This document shows, one piece after another, positions 26,953 to 35,636 of a DNA stretch of 64,000 bases. A program made the position numbers and the translations under genes. How positions within the stretch are numbered: position 1 is the stretch's first letter; every line of letters begins with the position of its first letter. The notes beneath the pieces are model-generated. The model did not search any database. It was given only the letters and a program-made list of their open reading frames with translations, and was not told the DNA's origin. Source of the DNA: Streptomyces sp. Ag109_O5-10 (lineage in GTDB: Bacteria > Actinomycetota > Actinomycetes > Streptomycetales > Streptomycetaceae); NCBI RefSeq assembly GCF_900105755.1, contig NZ_FNTQ01000001.1, positions 2,480,001 to 2,544,000 on the forward strand, read 5' to 3'.

Positions 26953-27248
26953 GCGATCGGCTCCTGAGAGTGTGTCGCCCGCCCGTCGCCGGGTTCCGCA
27001 GGACTTGTCCGGAACAGCGGCCTCGTACGCGACGACGGGAGTGCGGTGCGTGGTTGCCGGAACCCTAGGAGTGCCGTTCGACCGGCGGCATGTTGCCAAT
27101 CACCGTTCTTTGAGGCCCGGTCATGGCGCTGACGCACATGGTCTGTGACGGTCGGCCCAGGCAAAGGTGAGCAACACCCGGTCCTGGCCGCGACGTGGTG
27201 AGGAGGCCGGGTCGACGAACGCAACACCCCGGTGGGGAAGGAAACGGC

Positions 27249-28049
27249 ATGGACAAAGTGATGGCCGCGGCCGCGCAGGCAGTGGCGGACATCCCTGACG
27301 GTGCGACACTCGCGGTCGGCGGGTTCGGCCTGTGCGGCATACCGTCGACGCTGATCGCCGCGCTGACCGAGACGAGCGCGTCAGGCCTGCGGGTGGTGTC
27401 CAACAACTGCGGGGTGGACGACTGGGGGCTGGGACTGCTGCTGCGGTCCGGCCGGATCGCCCGGATGACCTCTTCCTACGTGGGTGAGAACAAGGAGTTC
27501 GCCCGCCAGTACCTGGCCGGCGAACTGGAGGTGGAGCTGACACCGCAGGGCACCCTCGCCGAGCGGCTGCGGGCCGGCGGCACCGGCATCCCCGCGTTCT
27601 ACACCCCGGCAGGAGTGGGCACCCAGGTGGAGGAGGGCGGTCTGCCCTGGCGCCACAACGCCGACGGAAAGGTCGCGCTGGCCTCCCCGCCCAAGGAGAC
27701 AAGGGAGTTCGGCGGTCGCCGCTACCTGCTGGAGGAAGCCATCACGGCCGACTTCGCCCTGGTGCGGGCCGCGGTCGCCGACCGGCACGGCAACTGCGTC
27801 TTCCACGCGGCGGCACGCAACTTCAACCCGCTGTGCGCGATGGCGGGACGGGTCACCGTCGTGGAGGCCGAACGCGTCGTGGAGGCCGGCGAACTGCCGC
27901 CGGACACCGTCCATCTGCCGGGCGTGTACGTGGACCGCGTGATCCGGGCCGACGACTCGCTGGACAAGCGCATCGAGCGCCGCACCGTGCGCCCTGCGCG
28001 CACCGGCGCTGAACCAGCCGTCTCGCGCACCCACTCCGAGGAGAACTGA
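27249..28049 (+). CDS. scoA: 3-oxoacid CoA-transferase subunit A
   Basis: A 266-residue alpha subunit of succinyl-CoA:3-oxoacid CoA-transferase, which activates acetoacetate using succinyl-CoA. Signatures are [64 protein letters not shown] and [17 protein letters not shown]; this pattern is closer to ketone-body transferases than to PcaI. The ATG at 27249 follows GGGGAAGGAAA. Two bases separate it from subunit B. It completes the path 3-hydroxybutyrate to acetoacetate to acetoacetyl-CoA. Confidence 0.93.
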   Translation: MDKVMAAAAQAVADIPDGATLAVGGFGLCGIPSTLIAALTETSASGLRVVSNNCGVDDWGLGLLLRSGRIARMTSSYVGENKEFARQYLAGELEVELTPQGTLAERLRAGGTGIPAFYTPAGVGTQVEEGGLPWRHNADGKVALASPPKETREFGGRRYLLEEAITADFALVRAAVADRHGNCVFHAAARNFNPLCAMAGRVTVVEAERVVEAGELPPDTVHLPGVYVDRVIRADDSLDKRIERRTVRPARTGAEPAVSRTHSEEN

Positions 28050-28051
28050 CC

Positions 28052-28690
28052 ATGCCGCTCGACCGTGACCAGCTCGCCGCCCGCGCCGCCCGGGAGCTAC
28101 GCGACGGCCAGTACGTCAACCTCGGCATCGGTCTTCCCACTCTGATCCCCAACCACCTGCCGGACGGGGTGCACGTGGTGCTGCACTCCGAGAACGGCAT
28201 CCTGGGCGTGGGCCCCTACCCCTACGACGGCGAGGAGCACCCGGATCTGATCAACGCCGGGAAGGAGACGGTGACCACCGTCGCCGGCACCGCCTACTTC
28301 GATTCGGCCCTCTCCTTCGGCATGATCCGGGCCGGCCGAATCGACGTCTCCATACTCGGCGCCATGCAGGTATCAGCCCACGGCGATCTGGCCAACTGGA
28401 TGATCCCCGGCAAGATGGTCAAGGGTATGGGCGGTGCCATGGACCTGGTCCACGGTGCCCGCAGGCTTCTGGTCGTGATGGAGCACGTCGCCAAAAACGG
28501 CAGTCCGAAGATCGTCGAGGAGTTGAGCCTTCCCGCCACGGGGCGCCGTGTGGTGGACCGGGTCATCACCGACCTGGCCGTCATCGATGTCGCCCCCGAA
28601 GGGCTGCGACTGGTGGAAACCGCTCCGGGCGTCACCGTGCGAGAGGTGATGGCCGCGACCGCCGCCCGCCTCCTCGTCGACCAGAGCTAG
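28052..28690 (+). CDS. scoB: 3-oxoacid CoA-transferase subunit B
   Basis: A 212-residue beta subunit with the catalytic glutamate (Glu47) in the SENGILG motif that forms the CoA thioester. Other conserved parts are [39 protein letters not shown] and [23 protein letters not shown]. The family and pairing with subunit A are certain; acetoacetate specificity follows from sequence type and context. Confidence 0.94.
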   Translation: MPLDRDQLAARAARELRDGQYVNLGIGLPTLIPNHLPDGVHVVLHSENGILGVGPYPYDGEEHPDLINAGKETVTTVAGTAYFDSALSFGMIRAGRIDVSILGAMQVSAHGDLANWMIPGKMVKGMGGAMDLVHGARRLLVVMEHVAKNGSPKIVEELSLPATGRRVVDRVITDLAVIDVAPEGLRLVETAPGVTVREVMAATAARLLVDQS

Positions 28691-28807
28691 TCGGCGCTCG
28701 CATCCGGCTGCCCCGTCGCGACTCCCGTGTGAGTCGTCCTGTGCAGTGGCCTTTGACTGTCCAGATCAAAGTCGCCGCAGAGAAGAGGCACCCGGCAGGT
28801 GCAGGCT

Positions 28808-28918
28808 GCCGAACGGGATCGGCGGCTTGCCGTGCGGGCCGACGGCGAGAACCTGATCGGTCACGTGGGCGTGGTGCTGCTGCGGAAGGTTGTCCGCGAG
28901 GCCGTTGATGGATGCGCC
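28808..28918 (+). pseudogene. IS1380-type transposase N-terminal remnant
   Basis: The plus-strand frame reads RLAVRADGENLIGHVGVVLLRKV. This recalls the N-terminal GLVSHAGxVLLxxLAD segment of IS1380-family transposases. Nothing downstream continues the homology and no terminal repeats were seen. It is a short decayed fragment in the 839-bp gene-poor stretch 28691-29529, which otherwise holds the WD40 remnant and the MFS promoter. Confidence 0.4.
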
Positions 28919-29003
28919 CTGCCTCGCGGGCGCCTATGAAGTGGCCGCTCGACATCACCAGGAAGCGTTGCCGCGGGTGTTCGCCGGGCGCGTGCGCATC
29001 GTG

Positions 29004-29310
29004 GGTCCGGTCACCCAGCGGCACCACACACCTGCCTCCCCACACGGGGCCGGTGTGGCCCTCCAGGGCTCGCAGTTGTTCACCGGTGGTGGCATCCCTC
29101 AACTGCAGCTCGTTCTCACCGCCGCCACAACTCGCCAGGAGCGTACGGTCGCCCAGCGGCACGGCGCACAGGCCGAATACCAGGCTGCCCGCGTGCAAGG
29201 TCCGCAGTTCCCGACCGGTCTCGGGATCCCACAACCGCAACGTGCCGTCGTCGCCACCGCCGGCCGGGTGAGGTTGAAGTCCTGCTGGCCGGGGTGAGGC
29301 AGCGCACCCG
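29004..29310 (-). pseudogene. WD40-repeat protein fragment, frameshifted
   Basis: The minus strand encodes GTLRLWDPETGRELRTL and ENELQLRDATTGEQLRALEGHTGPVW, two WD40-type blades with the spacer CAVPLGDRTLLAS, as in Streptomyces WD40 ATPases. Upstream, GALPHPGQQDFNLTRPAV continues the family in a different frame, so the piece is frameshifted as well as truncated at both ends. It is probably debris from a larger gene. Confidence 0.65.
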
Positions 29311-29449
29311 TTCCGGCCGCCACCCCTCGCACGCGTCGCGCTCGGCGAGCCAGCGGTCCCCGCCGCCGCGCCATGCAGCCCTGCCACCCAAACCCACCTC
29401 TCCTCTCAACCCTCAGCCTCCCTCCAGCGTCAACCCCCTTAGAGAACGC

Positions 29450-29479
29450 TTGTGTTCACAAAGGTCGACTCGCTATCGT
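29450..29479 (+). promoter_or_regulatory. Promoter of the intact MFS gene
   Basis: TTGTGT (29450-29455) and TATCGT (29474-29479), 18 bp apart, correspond base for base in placement to the promoter at 13830-13859. GAACGC just upstream matches the half operator at the other locus. Confidence 0.55.
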
Positions 29480-29485
29480 CGCATT

Positions 29486-29507
29486 TAGTGAACGCATACG
29501 TTCACTA
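29486..29507. promoter_or_regulatory. TetR operator copy 2
   Basis: TAGTGAACG and CGTTCACTA form perfect 9-bp arms around CATA. Apart from the centre it equals the operator beside tetR at 13869-13888. It lies 7 bases downstream of the -10 of the intact MFS gene. Confidence 0.75.
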
Positions 29508-29529
29508 CTTCGTCTCTGGGGGACCTCCT

Positions 29530-31089
29530 GTGACGCATGATCAGATACAGACGCAGTCACCTTTGCCAGCTCCGCCGGACCCGGCCTCACGCTCGTCGCG
29601 CCCCGGCATCGCGCTCACGGTCATCGCTGCCTGCCAGCTGATGGTGGTACTTGATGCCACCATCGTTAACATCGCCTTGCCGCACATCCAGACCGCCCTG
29701 AACTTCTCAACCACCAACCTGACTTGGGTGGTCAGCGCCTACACCCTCACCTTCGGCGGCCTTCTCCTGCTCGGCGGCCGCGCCGGTGACATCCTCGGCC
29801 GCCGCCGGGTCTTCATCGCCGGCATCCTGCTCTTCACCTTCGCCTCGCTCCTCGGCGGACTCGCCCAGGAACCCTGGCAGCTGCTGGCCGCGCGTGTCCT
29901 ACAGGGCATGGGCGGCGCGATCGCATCGCCCACCTCGCTCGCGCTCATCACCACCACGTTCCCCGAAGGACCGGAACGCAACAGGGCGTTCGGCATCTTC
30001 GCGGCCGTCTCCGCGGGTGGCGGCGCCCTCGGCCTCTTGGCCGGCGGACTGCTCACCGAGTGGCTCAACTGGCGCTGGGTGCTCTTCGTCAACGTGCCCA
30101 TCGGCATCCTCATCGCGGCGCTCGCACCGCGCTACATCAACGAGTCCGAGCGCCACCCCGGGCGCTTCGACCTCACCGGAGCGGCCACCTCGACGCTCGG
30201 TATGGTCGCCCTGGTCTACGGGTTCATCAGGGCGGCATCCGACGGCTGGCGGGACTCCCTCACGCTCGGCGCGTTCGGCGCGGCCGTGGTGCTCCTCGCC
30301 GCCTTCATGCTCGTAGAGACCCGCGCCAAGGAACCGATCACCCCGCTACGGATGTTCGCCAACCGCAACCGCTCAGGCACGTACGTGATCATGATCAGCC
30401 TCGCCGCAGCGATGTTCGGCATGTTCTTCTACATCGTGCTGTTCGTGCAGAACGTGCTGAGCTACTCCCCCATCCGTGCCGGCCTGGCCTTCCTGCCTGT
30501 CACCGTCGTCATCGCGTTGGGCGCGGGGATATCACAGCGGCTTCTGCCTAGGTTCGGTCCCAAGCCGTTCCTGATCACCGGCGCCACTCTCGTCGCCATC
30601 GGACTGGCCTGGCAGTCGCTGATCGACTCAGGTAGCTCGTACGTCGGCGGAGTGCTCGGCCCGATGCTGATCTTCGGCTTCGGCATGGGGCTCAACTTCG
30701 TCACCGTCACCGTGACCGCCGTCTCCGGCGTCGCTCCACACGAGGCGGGCGCGGCCTCCGCCCTGCTCAATGCGACCCAGCAGGTGGGCGGTTCACTCGG
30801 TCTGTCCATCCTGACCACCGTCTTCGGCTCGGCCAGCCGGGACGAGGCGACCAAGCAGGTCGCGTCGTTCATGGCCCAGGCCTCACCCGAGCAGAAGGCT
30901 GCGTTCGCCAAGACCCACCAGCTGCCGGCCCCGTGGAGCCACGAAGTCCTCGCACACGGCATCTCCACGGCCTTCATCCCGGCCGTCGCCATGGCGGTCC
31001 TCGCACTCGCCGTCGCCGCTGTCGTCGTACGCGTCCGCAAGAGCGACCTGGCGGCCCTGAGCGGCGCGGGTGGTGCCCCGGCCGTGTAA
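29530..31089 (+). CDS. EmrB/QacA-type MFS efflux transporter (intact)
   Basis: A 519-residue drug-efflux type MFS protein with about 14 hydrophobic segments. Helix 1 carries VLDATIVNIALP; WVVSAYTLTFGGLLLLGGRAGDILGRRR is motif A; the antiporter region GGALGLLAGGLLTEWLNWRWVLFVNVPIG is motif C. The GTG at 29530 follows GGGGGA and is preferred over an upstream in-frame ATG that would sit inside the operator. It carries the same promoter and TetR operator as the truncated copy at 13912. No regulator gene is adjacent, so control by the TetR protein at 13100 is likely. The exported compound is unknown. Confidence 0.93.
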   Translation: MTHDQIQTQSPLPAPPDPASRSSRPGIALTVIAACQLMVVLDATIVNIALPHIQTALNFSTTNLTWVVSAYTLTFGGLLLLGGRAGDILGRRRVFIAGILLFTFASLLGGLAQEPWQLLAARVLQGMGGAIASPTSLALITTTFPEGPERNRAFGIFAAVSAGGGALGLLAGGLLTEWLNWRWVLFVNVPIGILIAALAPRYINESERHPGRFDLTGAATSTLGMVALVYGFIRAASDGWRDSLTLGAFGAAVVLLAAFMLVETRAKEPITPLRMFANRNRSGTYVIMISLAAAMFGMFFYIVLFVQNVLSYSPIRAGLAFLPVTVVIALGAGISQRLLPRFGPKPFLITGATLVAIGLAWQSLIDSGSSYVGGVLGPMLIFGFGMGLNFVTVTVTAVSGVAPHEAGAASALLNATQQVGGSLGLSILTTVFGSASRDEATKQVASFMAQASPEQKAAFAKTHQLPAPWSHEVLAHGISTAFIPAVAMAVLALAVAAVVVRVRKSDLAALSGAGGAPAV

Positions 31090-31280
31090 GCCCCGCGGTC
31101 CCCGTTCACGGCGCCCGTGACTGAACGCCCCGTCCGCCACGGGTTCGTCGGCCCACGGGCGTCGTGGGGCGCCCCGAGCCACGGGGCTGGGCGTCCCCGG
31201 CCAGGACCGTCATCGTCGCCGCATGACGTCACGCCGCCGACGTCAATCGGAACCTGATAACGCGCATCGGAACGTCACCG

Positions 31281-31289
31281 GACGCGACG
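31281..31289 (+). repeat. Right copy of the 9-bp direct repeat GACGCGACG
   Basis: Identical to 14023-14031. MFS coding sequence resumes here as DATTVNIALP. Sequence immediately to the left shows no MFS homology. Confidence 0.6.
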
Positions 31290-32000
31290 ACTGTGAACAT
31301 CGCGCTCCCGCCCGTTCAAGAGGCGCTCAAGTTCAGCACCACGGACCTCACGTGGGTGGTCAGCGCCTACACGCTCACCTTCGGCGGCCTGCTGCTCCTC
31401 GGCGCGCGGGCCGGCGTGACGGCGGCCATCGCCGTCGGCGCCGGACTCTCGCAGCGGTTCCTGCCCGTCCTGGGTCCGAAGCCGTTCATGATGACCGGTT
31501 CGGCACTCGTGGTCGTCGGACTCACCTGGCAGACCTTCATCACGCCGGACAGCTCCTATCTCGGCGGAATCCTCGGGCCCACGCTGGTCTTCGGCATGGG
31601 GCTGAAATTCGTGACGGCGACCGTCACCGCGGTCTCCGGTGTCGCCCAGCACGAGGCCGGAGCGGCTTCCGGGCTGCTCAACGCCATGCAGCAGGTGGGC
31701 GGTTCGCTGGGGCTGTCCATCCTGACCACGGTGTTCGGCTCGGCGAGCAAGGACGAGGCGAAGAAGCAGCTGCCGAAGTCCCTCGCCGGGGGTTCGCCCG
31801 AGCAGAAGGCCGAGTTCGCCAAGACCCATCAGCTGCCGGCGCAGTGGGGGAACGAAGTGCTCGCGCACGGCATCTCGACCGCGTTCATCCCCGCGGCCGT
31901 CATGGCCGGGCTCGGGCTCCTCACCGCCTGGCTGGTGATCAAGGTCCGCAAGAGCGACCTCGAAGCGCTCGCCGGCACAGCGGGCCCGGGGTTGGGCTGA
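31281..32000 (+). pseudogene. MFS efflux fragment, lacking the N-terminus and an internal block
   Basis: Coding similarity to the intact paralogue starts at DATTVNIALPPVQEALKFS and runs to GGLLLLGARAG. It then jumps directly to VTAAIAVGAGLSQRFLPVLGPKPF, so about 270 residues (helices 3 to 10 or so) are missing in frame. The C-terminal third follows to the stop at 32000. Start, promoter and 40 N-terminal codons are absent here but match the fragment at 13912. It is a pseudogene by two separate lesions. Confidence 0.85.
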
Positions 32001-32573
32001 ACTCACCGGGTCCGCACGGAACCGCGGACGGCCGGGCCTCCACCGGGGACCAGACGGCGGAGACCGAGGTCCGGCCACCCGCATCACGCCGGTCCGCGCC
32101 ACGGCCGTATTCGCCACGGCCGTATTCGTCTTCGTCACGGCCGTACGCATCACGGCAGTACGCACCACGGCCCGCATTGCGGCCGTCGGCGCCGCGATCA
32201 TCAGCATGGCGCAGACCATCAGAAGGGCCGGTCCGACCCACACCACCCACACCTCCCCGCGCATAGGCCTCCCGTCCGCCTCCCGGCACATTCGCCTGTG
32301 GCGGCTGTCGGGAAAACGCCCGACGGTCACGCAGAGTTCCCATCGGGTACGGAGAGTTTCCTACGCGGACCGCGGTATTCGGCGCCGACCCCGCAGATGC
32401 CGGGGCCGGACGCGGCCTCGGAGCGACGAGGCGCTGCGCTGGCGCGGCGGCGCGGTCCGACGAGTCTCCGCACGAGCAGACTCCGAAGAGTCGCCGAACC
32501 GCGTCGTCACCGTCACTGTCCGCACACGGTACGGACCAGGGTCCGCGCACGGTCTGCACCCGACCTCAGCCGG
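32001..32573. other. Gene-poor region with short tandem repeats
   Basis: About 570 bp between the MFS pseudogene and the ADP-ribosylglycohydrolase gene. At 32098-32175 variants of CACGGCCGTATTCGC / CACGGCCGTACGCAT repeat about five times. A minus-strand ATG at 32264 has GGGAGGCCT upstream and would encode a small protein with one hydrophobic stretch (VWVVWVGPALLMVCAMLMIA) followed by TAV repeats, but the frame runs on antisense to the pseudogene and I do not call it. Otherwise nothing recognised. Confidence 0.45.
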
Positions 32574-33503
32574 TCACCCGCCGACGCCGGTCCCCGCCTC
32601 CGTCGGCATCCACTCCGGCAGCGCCTCCGTCCGCTCCGCCCAAGCGGTCGGCGGCGCTCCCGCCCTGCCGCCCGCGAGCACGCCGCCCACGATGGCGCAG
32701 GTGGTGTCCACGTCGCCGCCCGCCTGGGCGGTCGCCCAGAACGCCGTCTCGTAGTCGCCGAGGGCACGAGCCGCCGACCAGAGGGCGAAGGGGACGGTGT
32801 CATGGGCGCTCGTACGACGTCCGCAGCCCAGGACAGCCGCGACGGTGCCCGCGTCGGCGTAGTCGAGCATGTCGCGGGCGCGCCGCAGGCCCTGGCCGAC
32901 GGCGCTCTTGGGGACCAGGGCGACGACCCCGTCGAGGAGTGCCTCGGGGCTCGGCGGGCCGCCGGGCGCGGCTGCCAGCGCCGCTGCGGCCGCCACGGCC
33001 ATGGCGCCGGCCACGGCCTCCCGGTGCTGGTGGGTGGGGTAGGCGGAGATCTCGGCCTGGTGCGTGGCCTGCTCCGGATCGTCCGCGTACCAGGCGCCCA
33101 GGGGGGCGATCCGCATCGCCGCGCCGTTGCCCCACGATCCGCGCCCGTCGAAGAGCCCGGCGGCCAGCTCGCGCCAGTCGCCACCCTCCCGGACGAGGCG
33201 CAGCAGGCGGTTGACGGCGGGGCCGTAGCCCCGGTCGAAGTCGTGATGCACGGCGAAGGAGCGGGCCAGCGCGTCCTGGTCGACGCGATCGTGGGTGACC
33301 AGGACGGCGACGACGGAACATGCCATCTCGGTGTCGTCGGTCCACTGCCAGGGAGCCGTGGGCAGCTCCCGGCGCTTCAGCAGCGGGTAGTTCACGGGCA
33401 CGAAGAACTGCGAGCCCAGCGCGTCGCCGACCGCGAGTCCGCGCAGGCTGGCCAGGGCGCGCTCCAGGCGCCCCGGGATCGGGGATTCAGAGGAGGAGGT
33501 CAT
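32574..33503 (-). CDS. ADP-ribosylglycohydrolase-family protein
   Basis: A 309-residue cytoplasmic protein of the DraG/ARH family. Early metal-binding residues are in WTDDTEM and the late set in GGDVDTTCAIVGG; LRGLAVGDALGSQF and GSWGNGAAMRIAPLGAWY are also family signatures. These enzymes remove ADP-ribose from proteins or related molecules using two divalent metal ions, and the metal residues are intact. It is 10 bp from the histidine phosphatase gene upstream on the same strand, so the two are probably cotranscribed. Confidence 0.93.
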   Translation of the reverse strand: MTSSSESPIPGRLERALASLRGLAVGDALGSQFFVPVNYPLLKRRELPTAPWQWTDDTEMACSVVAVLVTHDRVDQDALARSFAVHHDFDRGYGPAVNRLLRLVREGGDWRELAAGLFDGRGSWGNGAAMRIAPLGAWYADDPEQATHQAEISAYPTHQHREAVAGAMAVAAAAALAAAPGGPPSPEALLDGVVALVPKSAVGQGLRRARDMLDYADAGTVAAVLGCGRRTSAHDTVPFALWSAARALGDYETAFWATAQAGGDVDTTCAIVGGVLAGGRAGAPPTAWAERTEALPEWMPTEAGTGVGG

Positions 33504-33513
33504 CGCGGTCAGC

Positions 33514-34173
33514 CTAGCCGCTCATCCAGTAGGGCTCGGGGTCCCGCCAGCGGTCGAACGGCTGGTTGAGCGTGTACTTGCCGTCGTCTCCGAGAACGAG
33601 CATCCGCATCTCGGCGTTCCCGGGATTGGAGAGCGACTCGAACTCCGCGACCGTCCAGTGGAACCAGCGCATGCAGAACAGCCGCATCGCCAGGCCATGG
33701 GTCACCAGGAGCACGTTCGGCGGGTGGTCCGGCGCCTCGAAGCTGCGGAACAGGCTCTCCAGGAAGCCGCCGACGCGGTCGTACACGTCGGCCCCCGACT
33801 CACCCTGGGGGAAGCGGAAGAAGAAGTGCCCGTACGCGTCCCGGTACGTCTTCTGCAGCCTTACGTCGTCGCGGTCCTGCCAGTTTCCCCAGTCCTGCTC
33901 TCGCAGCCTGGGCTCCTCGCGTACGCGTATGTGGTCCGGGTCGAGGTGGAAGGCGCGGAGGGTCTCGTGCGTACGGCGGTACGGGGAGACGTACACGCTG
34001 ACGCGCTCCTGGCCGAAGATCTCCCGGACGCGCTTTCCGGTCTCTTCGGCCTGCCGCCAGCCCCGCTCGGTCAGGGCCAGCGCGTGGTCGGGTTGCCGCT
34101 CGTACACGGAGTCGTCGACATTGCCGGTTGACTCGCCGTGCCGGACGAGGACGATGCGCCGTGGTCGTGCCAT
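33514..34173 (-). CDS. Histidine phosphatase (phosphoglycerate mutase-like) family protein
   Basis: A 219-residue protein with the catalytic LVRHGES near the N-terminus and the second His in LLVTHGLAMRLF. SPYRRTHET supplies the usual phosphate-binding arginine. The middle REQDWGNWQDRDD and the acidic PQGESGADVYDRV are typical of a phosphatase branch rather than glycolytic mutases. The substrate is unknown. Confidence 0.92.
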   Translation of the reverse strand: MARPRRIVLVRHGESTGNVDDSVYERQPDHALALTERGWRQAEETGKRVREIFGQERVSVYVSPYRRTHETLRAFHLDPDHIRVREEPRLREQDWGNWQDRDDVRLQKTYRDAYGHFFFRFPQGESGADVYDRVGGFLESLFRSFEAPDHPPNVLLVTHGLAMRLFCMRWFHWTVAEFESLSNPGNAEMRMLVLGDDGKYTLNQPFDRWRDPEPYWMSG

Positions 34174-34259
34174 GCCAAAACCCTAGATCGAGTGACGAAA
34201 AATCGAGCACTCGGAGGGGCCTCATACGGCGCAGGTCACACAAATCGAGGGTTGGATAA

Positions 34260-34865
34260 TCAAACGATCCAGCTCGGCTCGAGCTCCACGATGTCGCCCG
34301 TGAGGCCGGCGATGTCGGCCTCCGTCTGGGCCCGCAGCGCCAGCCGCTCCACCCGTTCGGTGCGGTACTTGCCGTGCTCGGCCGCCGACCGCCACATCGA
34401 AAGGATCAGGAACTCGTGCTCCGGCGCCTCCGCGAACATGCCGCGGATCATGCCGGGCGAGCCGGCCATCGCCGGGTTCCAGACCTTCTCCTGCATCAGC
34501 GTGAAGTGCTCGACACGCTCCTCGTGCACCCGGCAGAGAGCCACCCGGACCAGGTCGCTGTCGGTGAAGCGGGGCTCGAAACCGGTCTTCACGTCGAACC
34601 GGTACTCGAACAGCTTGACCTGCTGATCCTTGTACGTGCCGGACTGGGACGCGGCCAGGCGGTCGTGCGAGCGCGCCATGAAGGAGTCGTAGAAGGCACG
34701 GCTCTCCCAGAAGGCGAAGATGTGCGCGACTCCCGGTCGCTGCCGACTCCAGCCCCCGCCCTGTCCCCGAAATCCCGGCTCCCCCGGAAGCCCCGCCCAT
34801 TTCCGCTGCCCCCGCTCGAAGCCCCGGCGGTCAACCACGGTGCAGCGAATCCACTTGACCAGCAC
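34260..34865 (-). CDS. YdbC-like / antibiotic-monooxygenase-fold domain protein
   Basis: A 201-residue protein that looks like two ferredoxin-like alpha/beta halves. IFAFWESRAFYDSFMARSHDRL in the first half and FLILSMWRSAAEHGKYRTERVERLALRA in the second recall proteins annotated YdbC or DUF4937. Such proteins are small cytoplasmic proteins of unclear role. It is upstream of the phosphatase gene with an 86-bp gap and divergent from the TerD gene. Confidence 0.78.
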   Translation of the reverse strand: MLVKWIRCTVVDRRGFERGQRKWAGLPGEPGFRGQGGGWSRQRPGVAHIFAFWESRAFYDSFMARSHDRLAASQSGTYKDQQVKLFEYRFDVKTGFEPRFTDSDLVRVALCRVHEERVEHFTLMQEKVWNPAMAGSPGMIRGMFAEAPEHEFLILSMWRSAAEHGKYRTERVERLALRAQTEADIAGLTGDIVELEPSWIV

Positions 34866-35012
34866 CGCGCCATCGTAAGGCCACAGGGCGTGGCGTCGGT
34901 CACGCTCCGGCTGAGATCACCCGCGCATGCGCCCCCGCGCACGTGGCACGATGGACAAAGAGCCTTGGCAAACCATCAGTTGGGGTAGTGACCTCTAGGG
35001 GGAAGGGGACGC

Positions 35013-35549
35013 ATGGTGAGCGGTTTCAGCAAGGCGCTCCGCAAGGTCGAGGTCGCGGTGAAGTGGGATCCCAGCCCTTCCGGGCAGCCGCCCACCGATC
35101 TCGACGTCGTCGCCGGGACGTTCACGACGGCCGACCCGTACGGAGCTCCGGCCTATCTGGTGCACTTCGACAGCCGTTCGCCCGACGGCACGATTTTCCT
35201 CAACCGGGACAGTCAGGACGGCAAGGGCTTCGGCTGGGACGAGGTGATGACGCTCGAACTGGAGCGGCTCGACAGCCGGTACGCGCGTGTGGTCGTCGGA
35301 GTGGTCATCCAGCAGCGGGTCACGCACCGGACGTTCGTCAACGTCCTGAACCCGGCCGTCCGTGTCCGTGAGGGCTACAACGTGCTGGCCGAGGACGACT
35401 TCGGTTCGGTCCTCGGGGCGACGGCGGCCACCGTCGCGGAGTTCGTGCGCGACGGGGCCGGCGACTGGAGCTTCCGGCCGGGGCTGCACGGGTTCGAGGA
35501 CGACCCGGTGGTCTTCAGCCGGGAGATGGGCGGACTCGGCCGCCCTTGA
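35013..35549 (+). CDS. TerD-family protein
   Basis: A 178-residue TerD-type protein. The acidic residues in PPTDLDVVAGTF and the DGTIFLNRDSQDGKGFGWDEVMTLELERL region resemble the calcium-binding and stress-response TerD fold, although the first motif is a variant of the usual DLDxSA. TerD paralogues are numerous in Streptomyces and are linked to stress and differentiation; no tellurite operon is adjacent. The gene ends 34 bp before a perfect palindrome. Confidence 0.85.
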   Translation: MVSGFSKALRKVEVAVKWDPSPSGQPPTDLDVVAGTFTTADPYGAPAYLVHFDSRSPDGTIFLNRDSQDGKGFGWDEVMTLELERLDSRYARVVVGVVIQQRVTHRTFVNVLNPAVRVREGYNVLAEDDFGSVLGATAATVAEFVRDGAGDWSFRPGLHGFEDDPVVFSREMGGLGRP

Positions 35550-35583
35550 CGGCGGCCGGCCCGCCGCCGGTGACAGACGAACA

Positions 35584-35617
35584 GTAAGGGGCGCCGGCCA
35601 TGGCCGGCGCCCCTTAC
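35584..35617. terminator. Perfect 34-nt palindrome between terD-like gene and nrdJ
   Basis: Both halves match exactly around a central CCATGG (outer ends GTAAGGGGCGCC and GGCGCCCCTTAC). It separates the convergent TerD and nrdJ genes and would form a 15-16-bp stem in either transcript, so it reads as a bidirectional terminator. Confidence 0.8.
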
Positions 35618-35636
35618 TTCACATCACCGCGAATCG

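Noticed and set aside
27120..27230. Small coding frames in the importer/CoA-transferase divergent region
   Set aside because: They lack ribosome binding sites and conserved sequence; the region more likely holds the two promoters.
14032..31280. Terminal inverted repeats of the proposed insertion
   Set aside because: Both ends contain GTTCC followed by GC-rich sequence within about 12 bases, but the match needs gaps and offset; it is too weak to call.
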